Assembly: GCA_009617715.1 (NCBI GenBank)
Contig: VTFK01000047.1
Span: 620,001-684,000 of the forward strand
DNA length: 64,000 bases
DNA from: Plectrocnemia conspersa
Lineage: Eukaryota; Arthropoda; Insecta; Trichoptera; Polycentropodidae
Direction: 5' to 3'
A program made the translations under genes and the position numbers. Positions 52,701-63,870 of this stretch are shown here, piece by piece (the stretch's first letter is position 1; every line of letters begins with the position of its first letter). The notes beneath the pieces were generated by a model, which was given only the letters and a program-made list of their open reading frames with translations, was not told where the DNA came from and did not search any database.

Positions 52701-55700
52701 AAACTTTAGCTCATTGAAAAATAATTATTTAAGAACAGATGCTGAAATTTCGTGGCCATGGCAAGAGTATCACTGCCAAAATATTGCGAAATATTGATAC
52801 ATATACGTATATATAAATAAATTTACACATTATTATAAGACCGTGTTTTGTAACTGAATTGGTAATAGTATGTAAGCATACTATTACCAGTTACAAAATG
52901 CGGAAGTAAGACATACTAAGACAAAAAACTAGAGAATATTTTACTACATATGTAATTAATCAAAAGGTGCGGTTGACATAGACGCAATAAAATGAGGAAT
53001 GAATATTCTTGAGTAAGGTCAACGATCGCTTCAAAGTCAGTACTTAAGAACAGTCCTTTGAGGTAGATTTATAAAAAAATAATGTCCAATGAATTTGCTC
53101 ATGTTTACCACTGATATTTTAATAATGGTTACATTTTGACTGTAATTGTTATTTTATTGTAATTAATTTGTAATAATTTTGTGTTTTAACCATTTTAAAT
53201 CTGTTTTTCTACACATTTTTTACATGTATGATAATCAAGACATGGATTTTTTGCACTTTAAAAGAAAGGCTGTAAGCGAGATCTGTATCTGTTTTTCTAA
53301 ATAAGCAATGATTATAAACAGACGAATCAAACATAATATATACAATATATTTTTAAAAAATGAGAAAAATTATGCGGCACCCAAGCTCTGAACTATATTT
53401 ATGTTATCTGAGGTTAATTAAGGATTTCGACACATTTGAGTTACTACACCTTCACTGTGTACAATTCATATTTTTTTAGTCGCTGTAATCGCACTACTTT
53501 TTAAATTCATATAACATATGCTGTCGTAAATTAACATCGATTTTGGTCATTGTGAATTTTTAATTTGGGTTTGTTTAGATATCCAGAATATGACCGAAGA
53601 TAAAATTAAGCCGATATAAAATTTTCCCTTTTGGGATGAAAAAAGTCTGTTCCAAAAAAATATACGACACTGCGAAAAAGCGGCAACAACTTTTACAGCA
53701 ATGTATTGTACTGATTATAATTTTATATCTCCACAAAAAATAAAGGACCAATAAATATAATCCAGCTAGATAACTGACAATCAATATCGTCATATTAAGG
53801 GATTAGCTCATTTTAAAATACGATGTCCGCTCACCTGTACTCGAAAGTGCTCATCAGTGACGTGTATCATATCCTTGCATTTTTGCAATGCTGCCAAAAG
53901 CGCTCGTGCTATTCCGCATTGGGCCAAAGGTCGACCGATCCCACGTACCAACTGCATAACTTCTCGACTCCAAACATTTGGACTCTCGCTCTCGACTACA
54001 ACCTGTTAAATTTATCAAATGCATAAATTAATATTGTCAAAATACGTATAATTAAAAATATAGTTCCATCATCGACCAGCACTAGTAACACTGGCTAATA
54101 AATCAAGAATTTGAGGACTAATGCATATAGTGGGCAATGAGTCGATCGCGATCGACCAGTCGACCGCAACGCTATTTAAAATCGCCCGCGTTTTAGTATG
54201 ATGTAATGTTCGTCTGAACAAAATAACGGTATAAGTCAGAAAAAAGTATACAAATATGTGTGATTTATACGTCACATAAAATCAACATCAGATATATCTG
54301 GTTATTCCACCACTGGTAGACCACTATCAATAAAAAAAAATCATAGCATTTTAACGAAGAAATAAAAAACTGCTATCATAATACAAAAATATTAAAAAAC
54401 GTATTAATTCATCCAAAGTTTAAAGCAAAACTGGAATCAATACATTCACTAGTAACCGTTACTCTTACGAAACAAGTCGTCTACTATCCATAACAGGTGA
54501 TGTAAAAAAGAAAAGAATTATTCTCAATATATTATTTATATAAAAAACACCATTATTGTATATTAATAGCAAATTTATATATGATAATATATTATCTATT
54601 TTTATAAAACACAACACTATTACAACTTACGTCATAATCAATTAAGCAGATTTAAACAAAAATAATAATATTTATTATGAATAAATTATATGTTCCTTGA
54701 GTATTAAAAATGGATGAGTTTCTTTCAAGATCCGTTGATTTTTTAACATGTACGATGCTAGTACTACAATAAATATTTATCATTAGTGATAAAACGACAA
54801 TTCAATAATTATTCATATCAATCTATTTTATACACAACGTTTGAGGAACACTTGCAGAAAACGTGGTTCCGCATACGATACTCAGCGTGCATGTCCGAAT
54901 AATACCCACACGCATACATACAAACTCGTCTAGGCTTTTAGAGATATAATATTATCTCATATGTATTTGTAAGTGACAAATTTGAATTTGTCTCTGAATA
55001 AATATAATATTTAAATCTGATACGAAATAACATCATAAAACATGAGACGTCCAAAAAATCCGATGCAAAACATTATTTTTTACTTTCGAAATTACTTCTA
55101 GGCATCTAAAAACAGTTGAGTTATGTATATTAAACTCACCTCGAAAATGTCGTACTTGCTAGAAATATTTCCAGATAAAAAAAATAAACGACTTTATATT
55201 AAAATACATCTTACAGCTTGAAATAATTTAATTTGTGTATATTATACATTATATATTTATTAATTAATGAATAAGACTCAACAATTATATTATAATTGTA
55301 AGCACACTCAGAAAAGCTTCTTAATGGATTGAAAGCTCAATAAACAAAATACTATTTATTTATGTGTATTTTTTTTATTAAACAACTCATCGAAACTCAG
55401 CGAAGGGATCAAACGCCTACTTTTTCCATTTTTATTCGAACGTATAAAATCGATAAAGGCTAATGAAAAACGCAAAATCCACAAGAGGGAAAATATTCTG
55501 AAAAGCGACAACGTACTACGTCCATGATTAAAATTGCTAAAACTCCGTCGAGAATAGGATTTAATGGATATTAGAACAGATAGCCCTTGTCCGCCCCAGC
55601 TCCACGATCACAAAGACATCTAAGCGATTGATTAATGAAAATTGCAAAAACTCTTCAAGATGGATTCCTCGTAACGGAAACACAGCGCGTATAATATTGC

Positions 55701-58700
55701 AATTTTCCGATAGTAACTAAGTTTTTATTTCCCTCTCAAACTTAACGGAGTCAATTACTGGAACAATAAAAAAGTTGGACAGTAAACTTTTATACCGAGA
55801 AACAAACCGGATAGTATGGAAGAACAAAATCATATTGCGAATGTACGCTAAGGGTCTCTCAAAACTTAATTAATCACTGAACACGACAGCGGAGTCCGTA
55901 ATTCTGTACATGGCCCTTTAGATGAAGGTATATCCGCCGGAAAATCGCTAGATTGATCAATGGAAAAGTGGGTATCATAGAAGTTGGCTATGGAAGTTCA
56001 AAAACGCCGTGAGTCTAATGAGTATAATCTGAATAGGTTACATATCTAACTACGAACAACGCGTATGAATATTTTAGCAAGTAATTTATTGGTTAATATA
56101 ATTTAGTATTAAGAATAATAATCATTTTTAATTGTATTTTAAATCGGAATATTTTTTGTAAAATACATAAAATAAATTAATTTGTTGAGGAACCTAAGTT
56201 TTACGTATCTTCCAAGTAGAATTACATGAAAAAGATAATCTAAAGCTTAATATTTCAATAGTTCATGGATTATTTCATCATACATACAATACGTGCTTTT
56301 ATTCTTATCGAAATTGGCGGAAATGTGTTATGTAAGCCTATTGAGTTGGTGAGTGGTTAAGTGCTCTTCGCGAAAACCAAATGGTTCGTTTATTATTTTA
56401 CTTTCGAGAGATTCCTTTTAGCGCGATATTATTGCTTCAAATATTTTTCTGTGACGGTATTAAACTGATTATTATTAGGAATACTTCATTTTTTCCAGGT
56501 TTCCTAATCAGAATGATTTTCCGAATAGTGGAGATATAACAAAAAGCACGCATCAAATATTCTAGCTACGTAGTAAAAGCAATTAATAAGTAAATTATTT
56601 AGCAAAACGTTTTCTACACTATTAATTTTTGGAGCTTTTAATTCTTAAAAACTTTAACGATGATAAAAATTCACGATTAATTAAATTCGTTAAATGTTAT
56701 TATTCCATCTACTATTGTGAATCACAAATAAGATTTGGTTGTGTTTGTAGTAAAAAATGGGCTTATCAACATCTCCTCTTTCTCCTGATTATTGGCAATG
56801 CTCTTTCTGATTTTAGCGGTGAAAATGCCTATGTTTTTGTTTTTAAGCATTATTGTTATTATTAATTATTAATTATCGGATGATTCAAGACATTTTTATC
56901 GCATATCGAATATCATAAATTGTTTTACGTTTGTTATGTCTTGACTTATTTTTTTTATTTTTACGATAAAGTCCCGTTCTTTAAAACTTATCATTAGAAT
57001 TTCCTCAGAATCACAAAAAACATTTACCATTCAATTTATATATTGCTGCATCGAAGGATCATAAAGCATTGTTTTATACTCCATGACTCATTTATAAAGT
57101 TTGCAACCTTTTGTATGCCTATAGCCATGTATTATATTACCACAATATATCGACACTTTCTTTCAAAAACACTTTTAACTAATCATATTATGGTTTTAAA
57201 TTGAATAAAATCGTTTTTTGAGTTAAACACAGATGGGTCTTCCGTCCACTGATATTTATAAAGAAATATAAAATCTGATAGATGGCTAAAACATAAACTG
57301 CAGAATAAAAACGTAGTGGACGTCATTTCGGTAGTGGACGTCATAAAAGTGTCACGACGACAGTAATCATTAACAAAGTGTACATATTATTTTATATGAT
57401 AAGTGACTAAAATTGGCAAAACTGCATAATTTTCAGAAAAAGGAAAATGTCACAGTAAAATCGAAAAATTTATACGCAAAAGCTATTGGCGAATGTGTCG
57501 GAGTTTCAACCACTTGCACAATTAATTAAGATTTTTTTCCACTATTTCTTACGACCATTTCAAACAAATGAAATTAAATACTAACTCGAAAGTATGATCT
57601 TGAGACTAAGCAATTGCGTTAATAATTGTTATTATTTAACGGACCATCTGTTTCACATCAGTCCTGAGTAAATACCTATAAGTACTAGAAGAAGCTACTC
57701 TTTTTTTAAAAGGATGCAAGGCATACAATAGCTCAGCATACACGCACAGATATGTCCGACGACACCAGGACAGATCTGTCCGAGCTTCGCCACACACATA
57801 AACTCCCTGAACTCGGGATCAGTCTTAATACTTGTTAAAAAAAAAACGGTTGTCTGATGTATTTTTCAAAAGAGCAAAAACTTTCTATAATATGTGATGG
57901 CTTTTTTTTTATTTTTTTTCCAAAAAAGATAACTGTTTGGAATTTTTTTCAGAACAATAACAAAATAACACATTATTATCACCCATAATAATAGTTCTGG
58001 CTTAATTATATATTATTAATACTATAATCAGTCATACTTTTAAATTTAAAGACGATATCGTAATATTCAAGATTATTGATAAGTTTCTGCTCATAGATAA
58101 TGAATTAAACCGACCACTACGCTGAATAAGCGTCATCTGAGCAAATTTATTGTACTGCTATGATATCACGCCTATTCCACGATATCGATGCTATTTCATA
58201 TGCATCGATACATATATAGTCCATTTACTTATGGATCATTCCAAACAAACCAAATGTGATTGACGTAGCAAATGCACTCTGCGTAGCAACCATATCGCAT
58301 ATTTGCTCATAAATTTATCCAAAAGGATATTTCAATTCGAGAGCTGCTGCATAATGCAATAAAATACCACTCCATCGTTCCGCATAGATACAGCAGAGAA
58401 ATTTAGCGATAGCGTTTAATGTAAAATAATAATTATTACTTAATACTCACGCACCCTGTTAAAGCCAGCGTCCAGGAACGGCACTATCGGGAAGTCCTCT
58501 TTGACGTAATGGCTGAAAAAAAGAGAGAAAAATGTTAAAGGACATGGTTCAATCCGCGAGGAATTCAATTTAAAACAAAGGGGTGAGTCCTGGGAGCGCA
58601 TGAGCAGCTACCTACACATATAGGGATGTATGAATAAGGGCAGACTGTGCGAGATGGCATTTCAAATTTCTCCCCTGCACGTATCAAGGAAACGGTTGTT

Positions 58701-61700
58701 TTATGACCTGATATTGTGTGCGGTTTATGTGAAAAATCAATAAAGAGAGCAGAAGAGAAATTCGTTTACCAGTTTTTAGATTTTTATTATTGGAGTAATG
58801 AAAATGTGATACAAAAAGATTTCGACTTATTGGTAAATTCAATACAATAATATAGAAAAATATTTAATGCATAAATTATAATATGTTTTATAGTGAAACT
58901 TCACGAATTAATATTAATTAGATTGATTAGAATATTTTGAAATGTACATAATCATAAAATACTAACTGAAAAAATATAAGTCATGGTCTAGGCACTTTTT
59001 AGTAATAACCAAATCACTTTTGATAGATTTTCTCTTCGACTTACATATACTTGAAGTAAGTCTGTTTTACTCATAAATCGAGAATAAAACACGGTGATGT
59101 GATTTTTTTTTAATTCTGCTATAAGTTTCCTAGATAGAAACTTACAACAAGTATAGATTTAGTAAACGGACCTTAAATTGTCAAATCGCCCTACTTCACC
59201 ATGACAGAAAATAAGTCAAAATAAAAACCTCTCAATGTATTAGAGCGATGAAAGCTTATCTTATGGTCAATTCCATTTTCTAATGTCATCCAGAACACCT
59301 ATATGTTCTGACAGATAAAAATAATTCAACAAAAAACGTTGAAGGATACGGTGTGTGTATGTAGCTGGAAACAAAACGTGAAAATCGACCGAACCATTCT
59401 TTTAGCTCGCAGTATATGAGATAAAACAGTATTTTTTCCACTTGACGCTACTCTCCCATGACAATGTTTTTCTTCGCAAAATCCCTCTCGACGATAAACT
59501 TTAGCAATACCCGGCTTAACTTTTATACGCTCCCAAACACGATTCATATTTAATGTAACGTCGTTAACCGACAAATTCGCTTTTGAGTCACAAACACAAT
59601 CTTAGTACACTAGAAAGAAAGCAATTCGTCTTCGAAACACCCTATGTATTAAGTCTAATCCCGGATAACCTGAAAAACCGGACTTTAAACTCGCCCCAGT
59701 TACATAATCGATTTTGGTTTATCCTTGGGGGTTAAAAAATGAACGTCAATCGTTACTCGATAGACAATTAGATTGTTTGCTTGGGGTAGTGCTTCGCACA
59801 TATACTATGAATGTATAAAGTGGGTTTACGTCAGTGGTAGTCCAAGGCCGTGCACAGCATCCTTGGCCCGCCCCAGCAACAAGTTGTAACATACTTTATG
59901 GTCCATTACCTGGATATACTTTACAACCAAGCATCCTATATATTTGTTCCAGCAATGCAAGTTGCATAAAATATCGAATAAATCGTTATATAACGAAGGA
60001 CGCCTTTTTTAGAATTAAATCAACTGTAAGACGCTGGAGTTGGTTTAGGTCGAGAAAAATACGCTTACGAGAAAGTTGTGTTATTGCTTTGTTGTTTTTT
60101 GGTCTTTCAAGAGAAGATATAGAATAAACAAATAAAATAACACAATATCCAGTTAAATATTATTGTAAAACACAGAAAATAAAACAAGTTTATATGATCG
60201 CAATTAACCTGGATTGCTTATGATGCTTTATTTGTTTGAATTGAAACTTCAAAATGTAAAATATGCCTCTGAATTTCAGTTAGACGTTTTTAGTTTTAAG
60301 ACATTATAGAGATTTGCTAAAAAATTATTAAACTTGAAGTACTGCCGTAGCTAATTGTTTACTTCGACATAATTTCAATTTTTTTAAATCGGAGATTAGA
60401 TGGAATTTAATCCATGAAGATTATTCCGAAAGCTTTTAATGCCACCGCATTTACTCATATTAAGCTATTACTATTTCAACGGACGTAATCTAAAAAGAAA
60501 ACTCTTAAGGATCAGGTGTCGCCGAACTTATGATAGCTTTGAGTAAAGTATGGCTTCGAGCTTTCACTGGCAGTGCACCTGCTTAAAAAATAATCGGTCA
60601 AAGGCGAAGTACCAGGGTTAATTAAACGCAGATCTGTCAGCGAGAAAATTGCGTCATTCTGAATCTGGGATGGGCCCCCAGGTGCACAGGCAGACCTCGG
60701 CTCTTGACCTGGCGTAGCCCTGTGACGTCAGCGTAGACCTCGCCTTTGGTGTCAGTTAGCCATGACCGTGCTCTGGGTGCTTGAAATTCTACGTTGATTG
60801 TATCGGCTAATTGAAACGAACGTCCAAGAGTTTGTGAATTTTTATAATTACCAGTCGCGAACACAATGCTTTTATTTATTTTCACAGTAATTAAATTGAC
60901 GCATGATTAATGTGTGCTAGGAATTATTTTAATGGATGTGAAATTAATCCATCAATTATATTAAAATTAAATACTATAATCAACTCCATCACAATAACGT
61001 AATGCAGGTAATAAAAGCACATTCATTACCTATTAAATATACGTACATTTGATCATTTATACTTTTCCACTAATTTTGATGTTCTATCTAGATGTAATTT
61101 TAACGTTATAAGCAGACACAATAGTATTTTACATGCACGCAAAAATCTCTTGGTACTTCGTCCATCTTTTTCGTTCGTTCTATTAATATTAATATATAAT
61201 ATAAAAGGCTGAGTTCTACAAATCTATCTACCAAACAAGGGTACGCGGAAAACCGTCTTGCACAAGTTCCGCGAAAATTGGATAACATGTAATTCAATAT
61301 AAATAATCAAAAATAAGTCTGAAATCAACAAAAAAAGAAGAAAGATAAGAAGCAATCCGAATAAAAAATAAAAATTTAACTTGGTATTTATATGTGTACT
61401 TTTATTCAAAGTAATTGGTAAAATAAATTAAGGTTCAAAAACTTTGCAGAGATCTTATTTCAGGCGAAGTTATTTTGGTATTGTATATATGTGAATATAT
61501 AATAAGTAAATTACGAATGTCATATAAAAAATAAAATAGCCAGTAATTGAGCTTAAATGTTTATTTTGAAAGCAAACGTCAAAATATCATTAAACGTCGT
61601 GCTGATAAATTAGCGTCTGACTATCGATTCAAAGTTAATGAACAACTATTCAGAGTTAATGTTTTTACAATAAAATTGACGAGGTTCAACTTAAAAGTCG

Positions 61701-63484
61701 CTTTCAAGGAACGTATGTAGTAAAAAACTATTTCAGTTTTCTTGAACCTATATCATATATAAATAAATCAGAAGCAAATATTTTGGAAAATTGTTTGAAA
61801 CTCTTTACTGAAAATATATCCATAGGACAATTTTCAGAATTACTCATCACGAAATACAGTTGTTTAAAAAGTGAATTTTCAGAAGTATGTCGTTTTTATA
61901 TTAACTATATCAATCTCGCAATTGAATGATAATCAAGCATCGAAAATAGAGCTTAAAAACTTATTAGTGATTTTGCAAATCTTAAAGCGAAAAAGAATGA
62001 ATTTTAAAATCGGTGAGCTTATTGCTAATTTATTTTCTCATTTACTTTATCAGTTAAAAATCATTTCATCTAATACTTAAATTGAATTGGAATTTTATAT
62101 AATATTTCTGTGAATTAGTTAAATCTGTTTTCGTCTTCGATTTTATATGTTTTAATAAGCAAATATCACGTCTTTGTCTAATGCAAATTTAAACTCGATC
62201 AATTATTATATTGTGAATTTAAAAATTGTTTTGGCTGAGCACAAGTTGAAGTCTTTTGACAACTTATCTTCATTAAGACATTTTCTTTCAATGTTACAGA
62301 AAAAAATATTTAATTGTTCTAGCATATTACAATATTTTATATATAAAAAATTATTTTCCATGCTTGTTTCTAACGTATTTTTGTAGATAAGTTTTATTTT
62401 TAGTGGATGATCTTTTAAATGTTGCCACTCTATTTACTATTATTAAGACAATTTTTTTTATTGCTCCACTTGGGATTATTAATAATACTACTTTATTACA
62501 GTAAATTGACTTAAATCATTTTCTTCAGAGAATTATTCTGAGAGGTGAGCTAGAATCTTTTTGTAAAGGACAGAAAATGGTAGGGAAGCAAATGAACAAT
62601 GCACAATTATTTTCCAAAGCGTACCACGACACATAAAATTGTGTACAGAAACCGCCCGTAAAAAATCTATTGTTTTTGGAATTATGTTTATTCCGATCTT
62701 GTATTGTAAAAGAAAAATAATTCCAGTATAAATTGCCTAATCTCCACCCTTTAAATTAGCATGTTACAGTACTGTATTTATCAATATACAAAGTCTTTAT
62801 GACACGATCTTAGCAGTACATATCTCCATCAATATCCCATATATAACCACACAATTCCATCTATGTGCATTTATACATTTACCGACTATATGACAACGTT
62901 TGTTTTATGACACAATAAAGCGACAGTCTCACACACCACATACCCTTGAGTGTTGACGGCTACGCTAAAACGCTTTGTTAGTTTAACATACCGGCTGACA
63001 CACAAACACACGTACAGGATGTTTTCTCTATCAAGATATGCAATAGTTTGAGCTCCTCCGAAATTAATAAAGATAAAGCAACACATAAATTGAAGTTTTC
63101 AAATGTCATTCGAAGCGTTCGCTTATAAACGTAAAATAATTCATATCGTTTTCAAATGTCATCAGATATACCTATTCAAAATCGAGAACATGCCACTGTT
63201 TTGTAGTTATATTCTACATAAATTATGTGTATATTGACATAAGTTATTTAGAATTTATTATTTCTGTATATTATATATTTAAAAGTATAAGTTGAGTACG
63301 ACCGAGAAAAAGCACCCTATATATGATAAATATACACGAAGTCACGCACACATAAATTGTATACAAACGAAAAATAATTGTGTTATTCATAGTAAAAATT
63401 CGCAAAACACAAAGATACAAAGCAGTACATATACCTGATATTTCGGATAGGTCGAAAAACAGGTGGTAAAATTGAACTAATCAT
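43628..63484 (-). CDS. Pde8: PDE8-type high-affinity cAMP phosphodiesterase (spliced gene)
   Basis: The enzyme hydrolyses cAMP to 5'-AMP. Thirteen exons, one of them a candidate first exon, join in phase to 2043 nt or 680 residues. Order: end of the receiver-like region (about 18-60), PAS domain (about 80-170), linker with [10 protein letters not shown] (a PDE8 hallmark), catalytic domain (about 325-660). Metal-binding residues are visible: HNSTHAAD (H387, H391, D394), HDVDH (H427, D428, H431) and D559 in CADVSN; the substrate glutamine is Q611 in SQIGF. The catalytic part closely matches animal PDE8 ([36 protein letters not shown]). The signature asparagine after HDVDHPG is serine (S436). 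Longer isoforms with the full receiver-like region probably start beyond the window or in exons I could not find. Residue numbers refer to this model. Confidence 0.93.
44070..44224 (-). CDS. Pde8: PDE8 catalytic exon with the substrate glutamine
   Basis: Acceptor TTTTACTTCAG, donor GGTCAG|GTAAGA. Encodes [18 protein letters not shown], then [19 protein letters not shown] and the last catalytic helix to EAWS. The invariant purine-binding glutamine is in SQIGF. Confidence 0.95.
44294..44430 (-). CDS. Pde8: PDE8 catalytic exon with the third metal-site aspartate
   Basis: Acceptor TTATTTACAG, donor AGAAG|GTATAG. Starts [20 protein letters not shown] and carries [14 protein letters not shown] and CVEWARR. 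The aspartate of ADVSN is a metal ligand. The first part is a variable insertion compared with vertebrate PDE8. Confidence 0.95.
44501..44682 (-). CDS. Pde8: PDE8 catalytic exon (helical core)
   Basis: Acceptor TTTTTAATTTCAG, donor ATTGAT|GTATGC. Encodes [18 protein letters not shown] and the diagnostic [15 protein letters not shown], ending in an acidic loop ([10 protein letters not shown]). Confidence 0.95.
44683..46376 (-). other. PDE8 intron (1.7 kb)
   Basis: Contains a GC-richer island at about 44950-45125 with several CGTT/CGAT words, and a purine-rich stretch at about 45340-45740 with repeated GAAGGA-like words. No in-frame exon is required here because the flanking exons join in phase with family-normal spacing. 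Confidence 0.7.
46377..46593 (-). CDS. Pde8: PDE8 catalytic exon with the HD metal-binding signature
   Basis: Acceptor ACGTGTTTCAG, donor CTCTAA|GTAAGT. Carries [18 protein letters not shown] and [18 protein letters not shown]. The phase forces the donor at CTCTAA (one spare base), not the GTATTG four bases later. The signature position normally occupied by asparagine is serine. Confidence 0.95.
46659..46907 (-). CDS. Pde8: PDE8 exon: start of the catalytic domain, first metal-binding motif
   Basis: Acceptor CTCAAGTTACAG, donor GATGCAG|GTTAAT, 83 codons, phase 0. Encodes [20 protein letters not shown] and [19 protein letters not shown], the HNxxHAxDV motif. Confidence 0.95.
47084..47176 (-). 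CDS. Pde8: PDE8 linker exon
   Basis: 31 codons, phase 0 both sides; acceptor TTTTCATTACAG, donor CATAAA|GTGAGT. Begins [20 protein letters not shown]. The RRSS sequence (R-R-x-S) fits a kinase A-type phosphorylation site, which would make feedback control possible; that role is inference. Confidence 0.88.
47177..48433 (-). other. PDE8 intron (1.26 kb)
   Basis: AT-rich. A minus-strand open frame around 48359-48135 lacks usable splice sites (see rejected list). Confidence 0.6.
48434..48610 (-). CDS. Pde8: PDE8 linker exon with the [10 protein letters not shown] hallmark
   Basis: 59 codons, phase 0. Acceptor GCCTTTTTCAG, donor CTTTCA|GTGAGT. Starts [11 protein letters not shown], contains [11 protein letters not shown] and [14 protein letters not shown], as in vertebrate PDE8A and PDE8B between the PAS and catalytic domains. 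Confidence 0.95.
49157..49349 (-). CDS. Pde8: PDE8 exon: end of PAS domain and basic-serine linker
   Basis: Acceptor ATTGCTTTCAG, donor ACTAAG|GTAAAT. Begins with one base of a split arginine codon, then [18 protein letters not shown] (last PAS strand), then [13 protein letters not shown] and [24 protein letters not shown] and RRAS are two further R-R-x-S sites. Confidence 0.93.
49420..49622 (-). CDS. Pde8: PDE8 PAS-domain exon
   Basis: Acceptor TTGTGTCATCCACAG, donor GACAGCAG|GTGGTA. Begins [19 protein letters not shown] and runs through [20 protein letters not shown], the usual PAS order. PAS domains in PDE8 are associated with regulation of the enzyme. Confidence 0.93.
49623..53834 (-). 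other. PDE8 intron (4.2 kb)
   Basis: Contains a GC-richer island at about 51300-51770, another at about 52380-52670, and the foldback at 52846-52898. No in-frame coding exon is needed between the flanking exons. Confidence 0.6.
52846..52898. repeat. Near-perfect 22-bp foldback (hairpin)
   Basis: The left arm TTTTGTAACTG-(AATTG)-GTAATAGTATG pairs with the right arm CATACTATTACCAGTTAC plus AAAA across a 4-nt loop (TAAG). All 22 positions pair once the 5-nt AATTG bulge is set aside, and three more outer positions match (CCG/CGG). It could be a small palindromic mobile element or structured RNA in the PDE8 intron. Confidence 0.85.
53835..54002 (-). CDS. Pde8: PDE8 exon: end of receiver-like region and start of PAS
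   Basis: 56 codons, phase 0. Acceptor AAATTTAACAG, donor GTACAG|GTGAGC. Starts [20 protein letters not shown] and ends [14 protein letters not shown], which joins to YANKV of the PAS exon exactly as in vertebrate PDE8 (EDRFIQYAN). This exon is bounded by stops in other frames and is not part of any long open frame. Confidence 0.92.
54003..58454 (-). other. PDE8 intron (4.4 kb)
   Basis: AT-rich, with a 16-bp palindrome at 54141-54156 and a GC-richer island at about 55430-55930. No exon recognised. Confidence 0.6.
54141..54156. repeat. 16-bp perfect palindrome
   Basis: GTCGATCGCGATCGAC is its own reverse complement. It is CpG-rich in AT-rich DNA. Related GATCGACCAG words flank it, which suggests a small mobile-element relic. 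Confidence 0.8.
58455..58512 (-). CDS. Pde8: PDE8 exon: last part of the receiver-like region
   Basis: Acceptor CTCTTTTTTTCAG, donor AACAGG|GTGCGT. One spare base then [19 protein letters not shown], matching the 'VMPFISAGFTRR' stretch of vertebrate PDE8. The phase excludes the stronger-looking GTGAGT four bases later. Confidence 0.88.
61570..62010 (+). pseudogene. Decayed hAT transposase (C-terminal half), second family
   Basis: Frames on the plus strand read, in order, [54 protein letters not shown] and [11 protein letters not shown]. This is the order and wording of hAT transposases of the ZMYM/52-kDa-repressor-like type, near their C-terminal end. Stops and shifts interrupt it. It is a different family from the 34-kb element, whose C-terminal part reads [13 protein letters not shown]. 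It lies inside the PDE8 5' intron, opposite in strand to the gene. Confidence 0.65.
62110..62590 (+). repeat. Dispersed repeat, copy 2
   Basis: Aligns by eye with 28655-29130 in the same orientation; see that entry for shared blocks. It starts directly after the decayed hAT transposase and may be its 3' part. Confidence 0.65.
63435..63484 (-). CDS. Pde8: PDE8 candidate first coding exon (short isoform)
   Basis: On the minus strand an ATG in the context GAAGAAATG opens [16 protein letters not shown] and ends with two spare bases at donor ATCAG|GTATAT. This matches the phase needed by the exon at 58455-58512. A GC-rich, promoter-like region lies about 250 nt upstream. The phase agreement alone has a one-in-three chance, and the peptide has no known family, so this remains a candidate. 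It would give an isoform without most of the receiver-like region. Confidence 0.45.
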
Positions 63485-63699
63485 TTCTTCCAAAAACGTC
63501 TTACAAATAATATAAATAAATTAAATACTATCTTAACATCAATACAAAGACATAATAATTGCACTAGTAATATACAAAATCTAATATTTTTGTCGAAAAG
63601 ATTTAAAATCAGAGTGTAATTTTACACATTACACTAATCCTGTTAATCGCACTGTACACTGTAATCAATGATACAAAAGACAACTAATGTGACGTGCTA

Positions 63700-63870
63700 A
63701 TGCCTGCACTACACTCTCTGGAAGTTATCCGAACCGAAGTTACAACTGAAGTCGGCCGAGACCTACGACTTAAGTAAGCGACCACACTGCCGCAAATTTC
63801 ATATGCCGTCCGGACGGCGGCTTATGTCACGTACAGCTGGCATATTTGCGCGCGATCGAAAAATGTGCCA
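63700..63870 (-). promoter_or_regulatory. Candidate PDE8 short-isoform promoter
   Basis: A GC- and CpG-rich patch (for example CCGTCCGGACGG at about 63804-63815, and GCGCGCGATCG) in otherwise AT-rich DNA. On the minus strand it is followed by TTCAGTTGT (about 63744-63752), which fits the insect initiator TCAGTY. No TATA box stands at the expected distance. It lies about 250 nt upstream of the candidate first exon. Confidence 0.4.

Larger units (their letters stand above)
58513..63434 (-). other. PDE8 5' intron (4.9 kb) with transposon debris
   Basis: Holds the decayed hAT transposase at 61570-62010 and repeat copy 2 at 62110-62590. A GC-richer island at about 60600-60790 has an open minus frame that does not match the PDE8 receiver-like region. 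Exons encoding the rest of that region were not found here. Confidence 0.5.

Noticed and set aside
54069..54275. Minus-strand open frame upstream of the PDE8 exon at 53835-54002
   Set aside because: The exon's phase and the vertebrate match are satisfied by direct joining to 58455-58512; this frame does not resemble the receiver-like region.
59326..60885. Open frames at 59326-59574, 59834-60127 and 60637-60885
   Set aside because: Tested as missing PDE8 N-terminal exons; none resembles the receiver-like region or has suitable splice sites.
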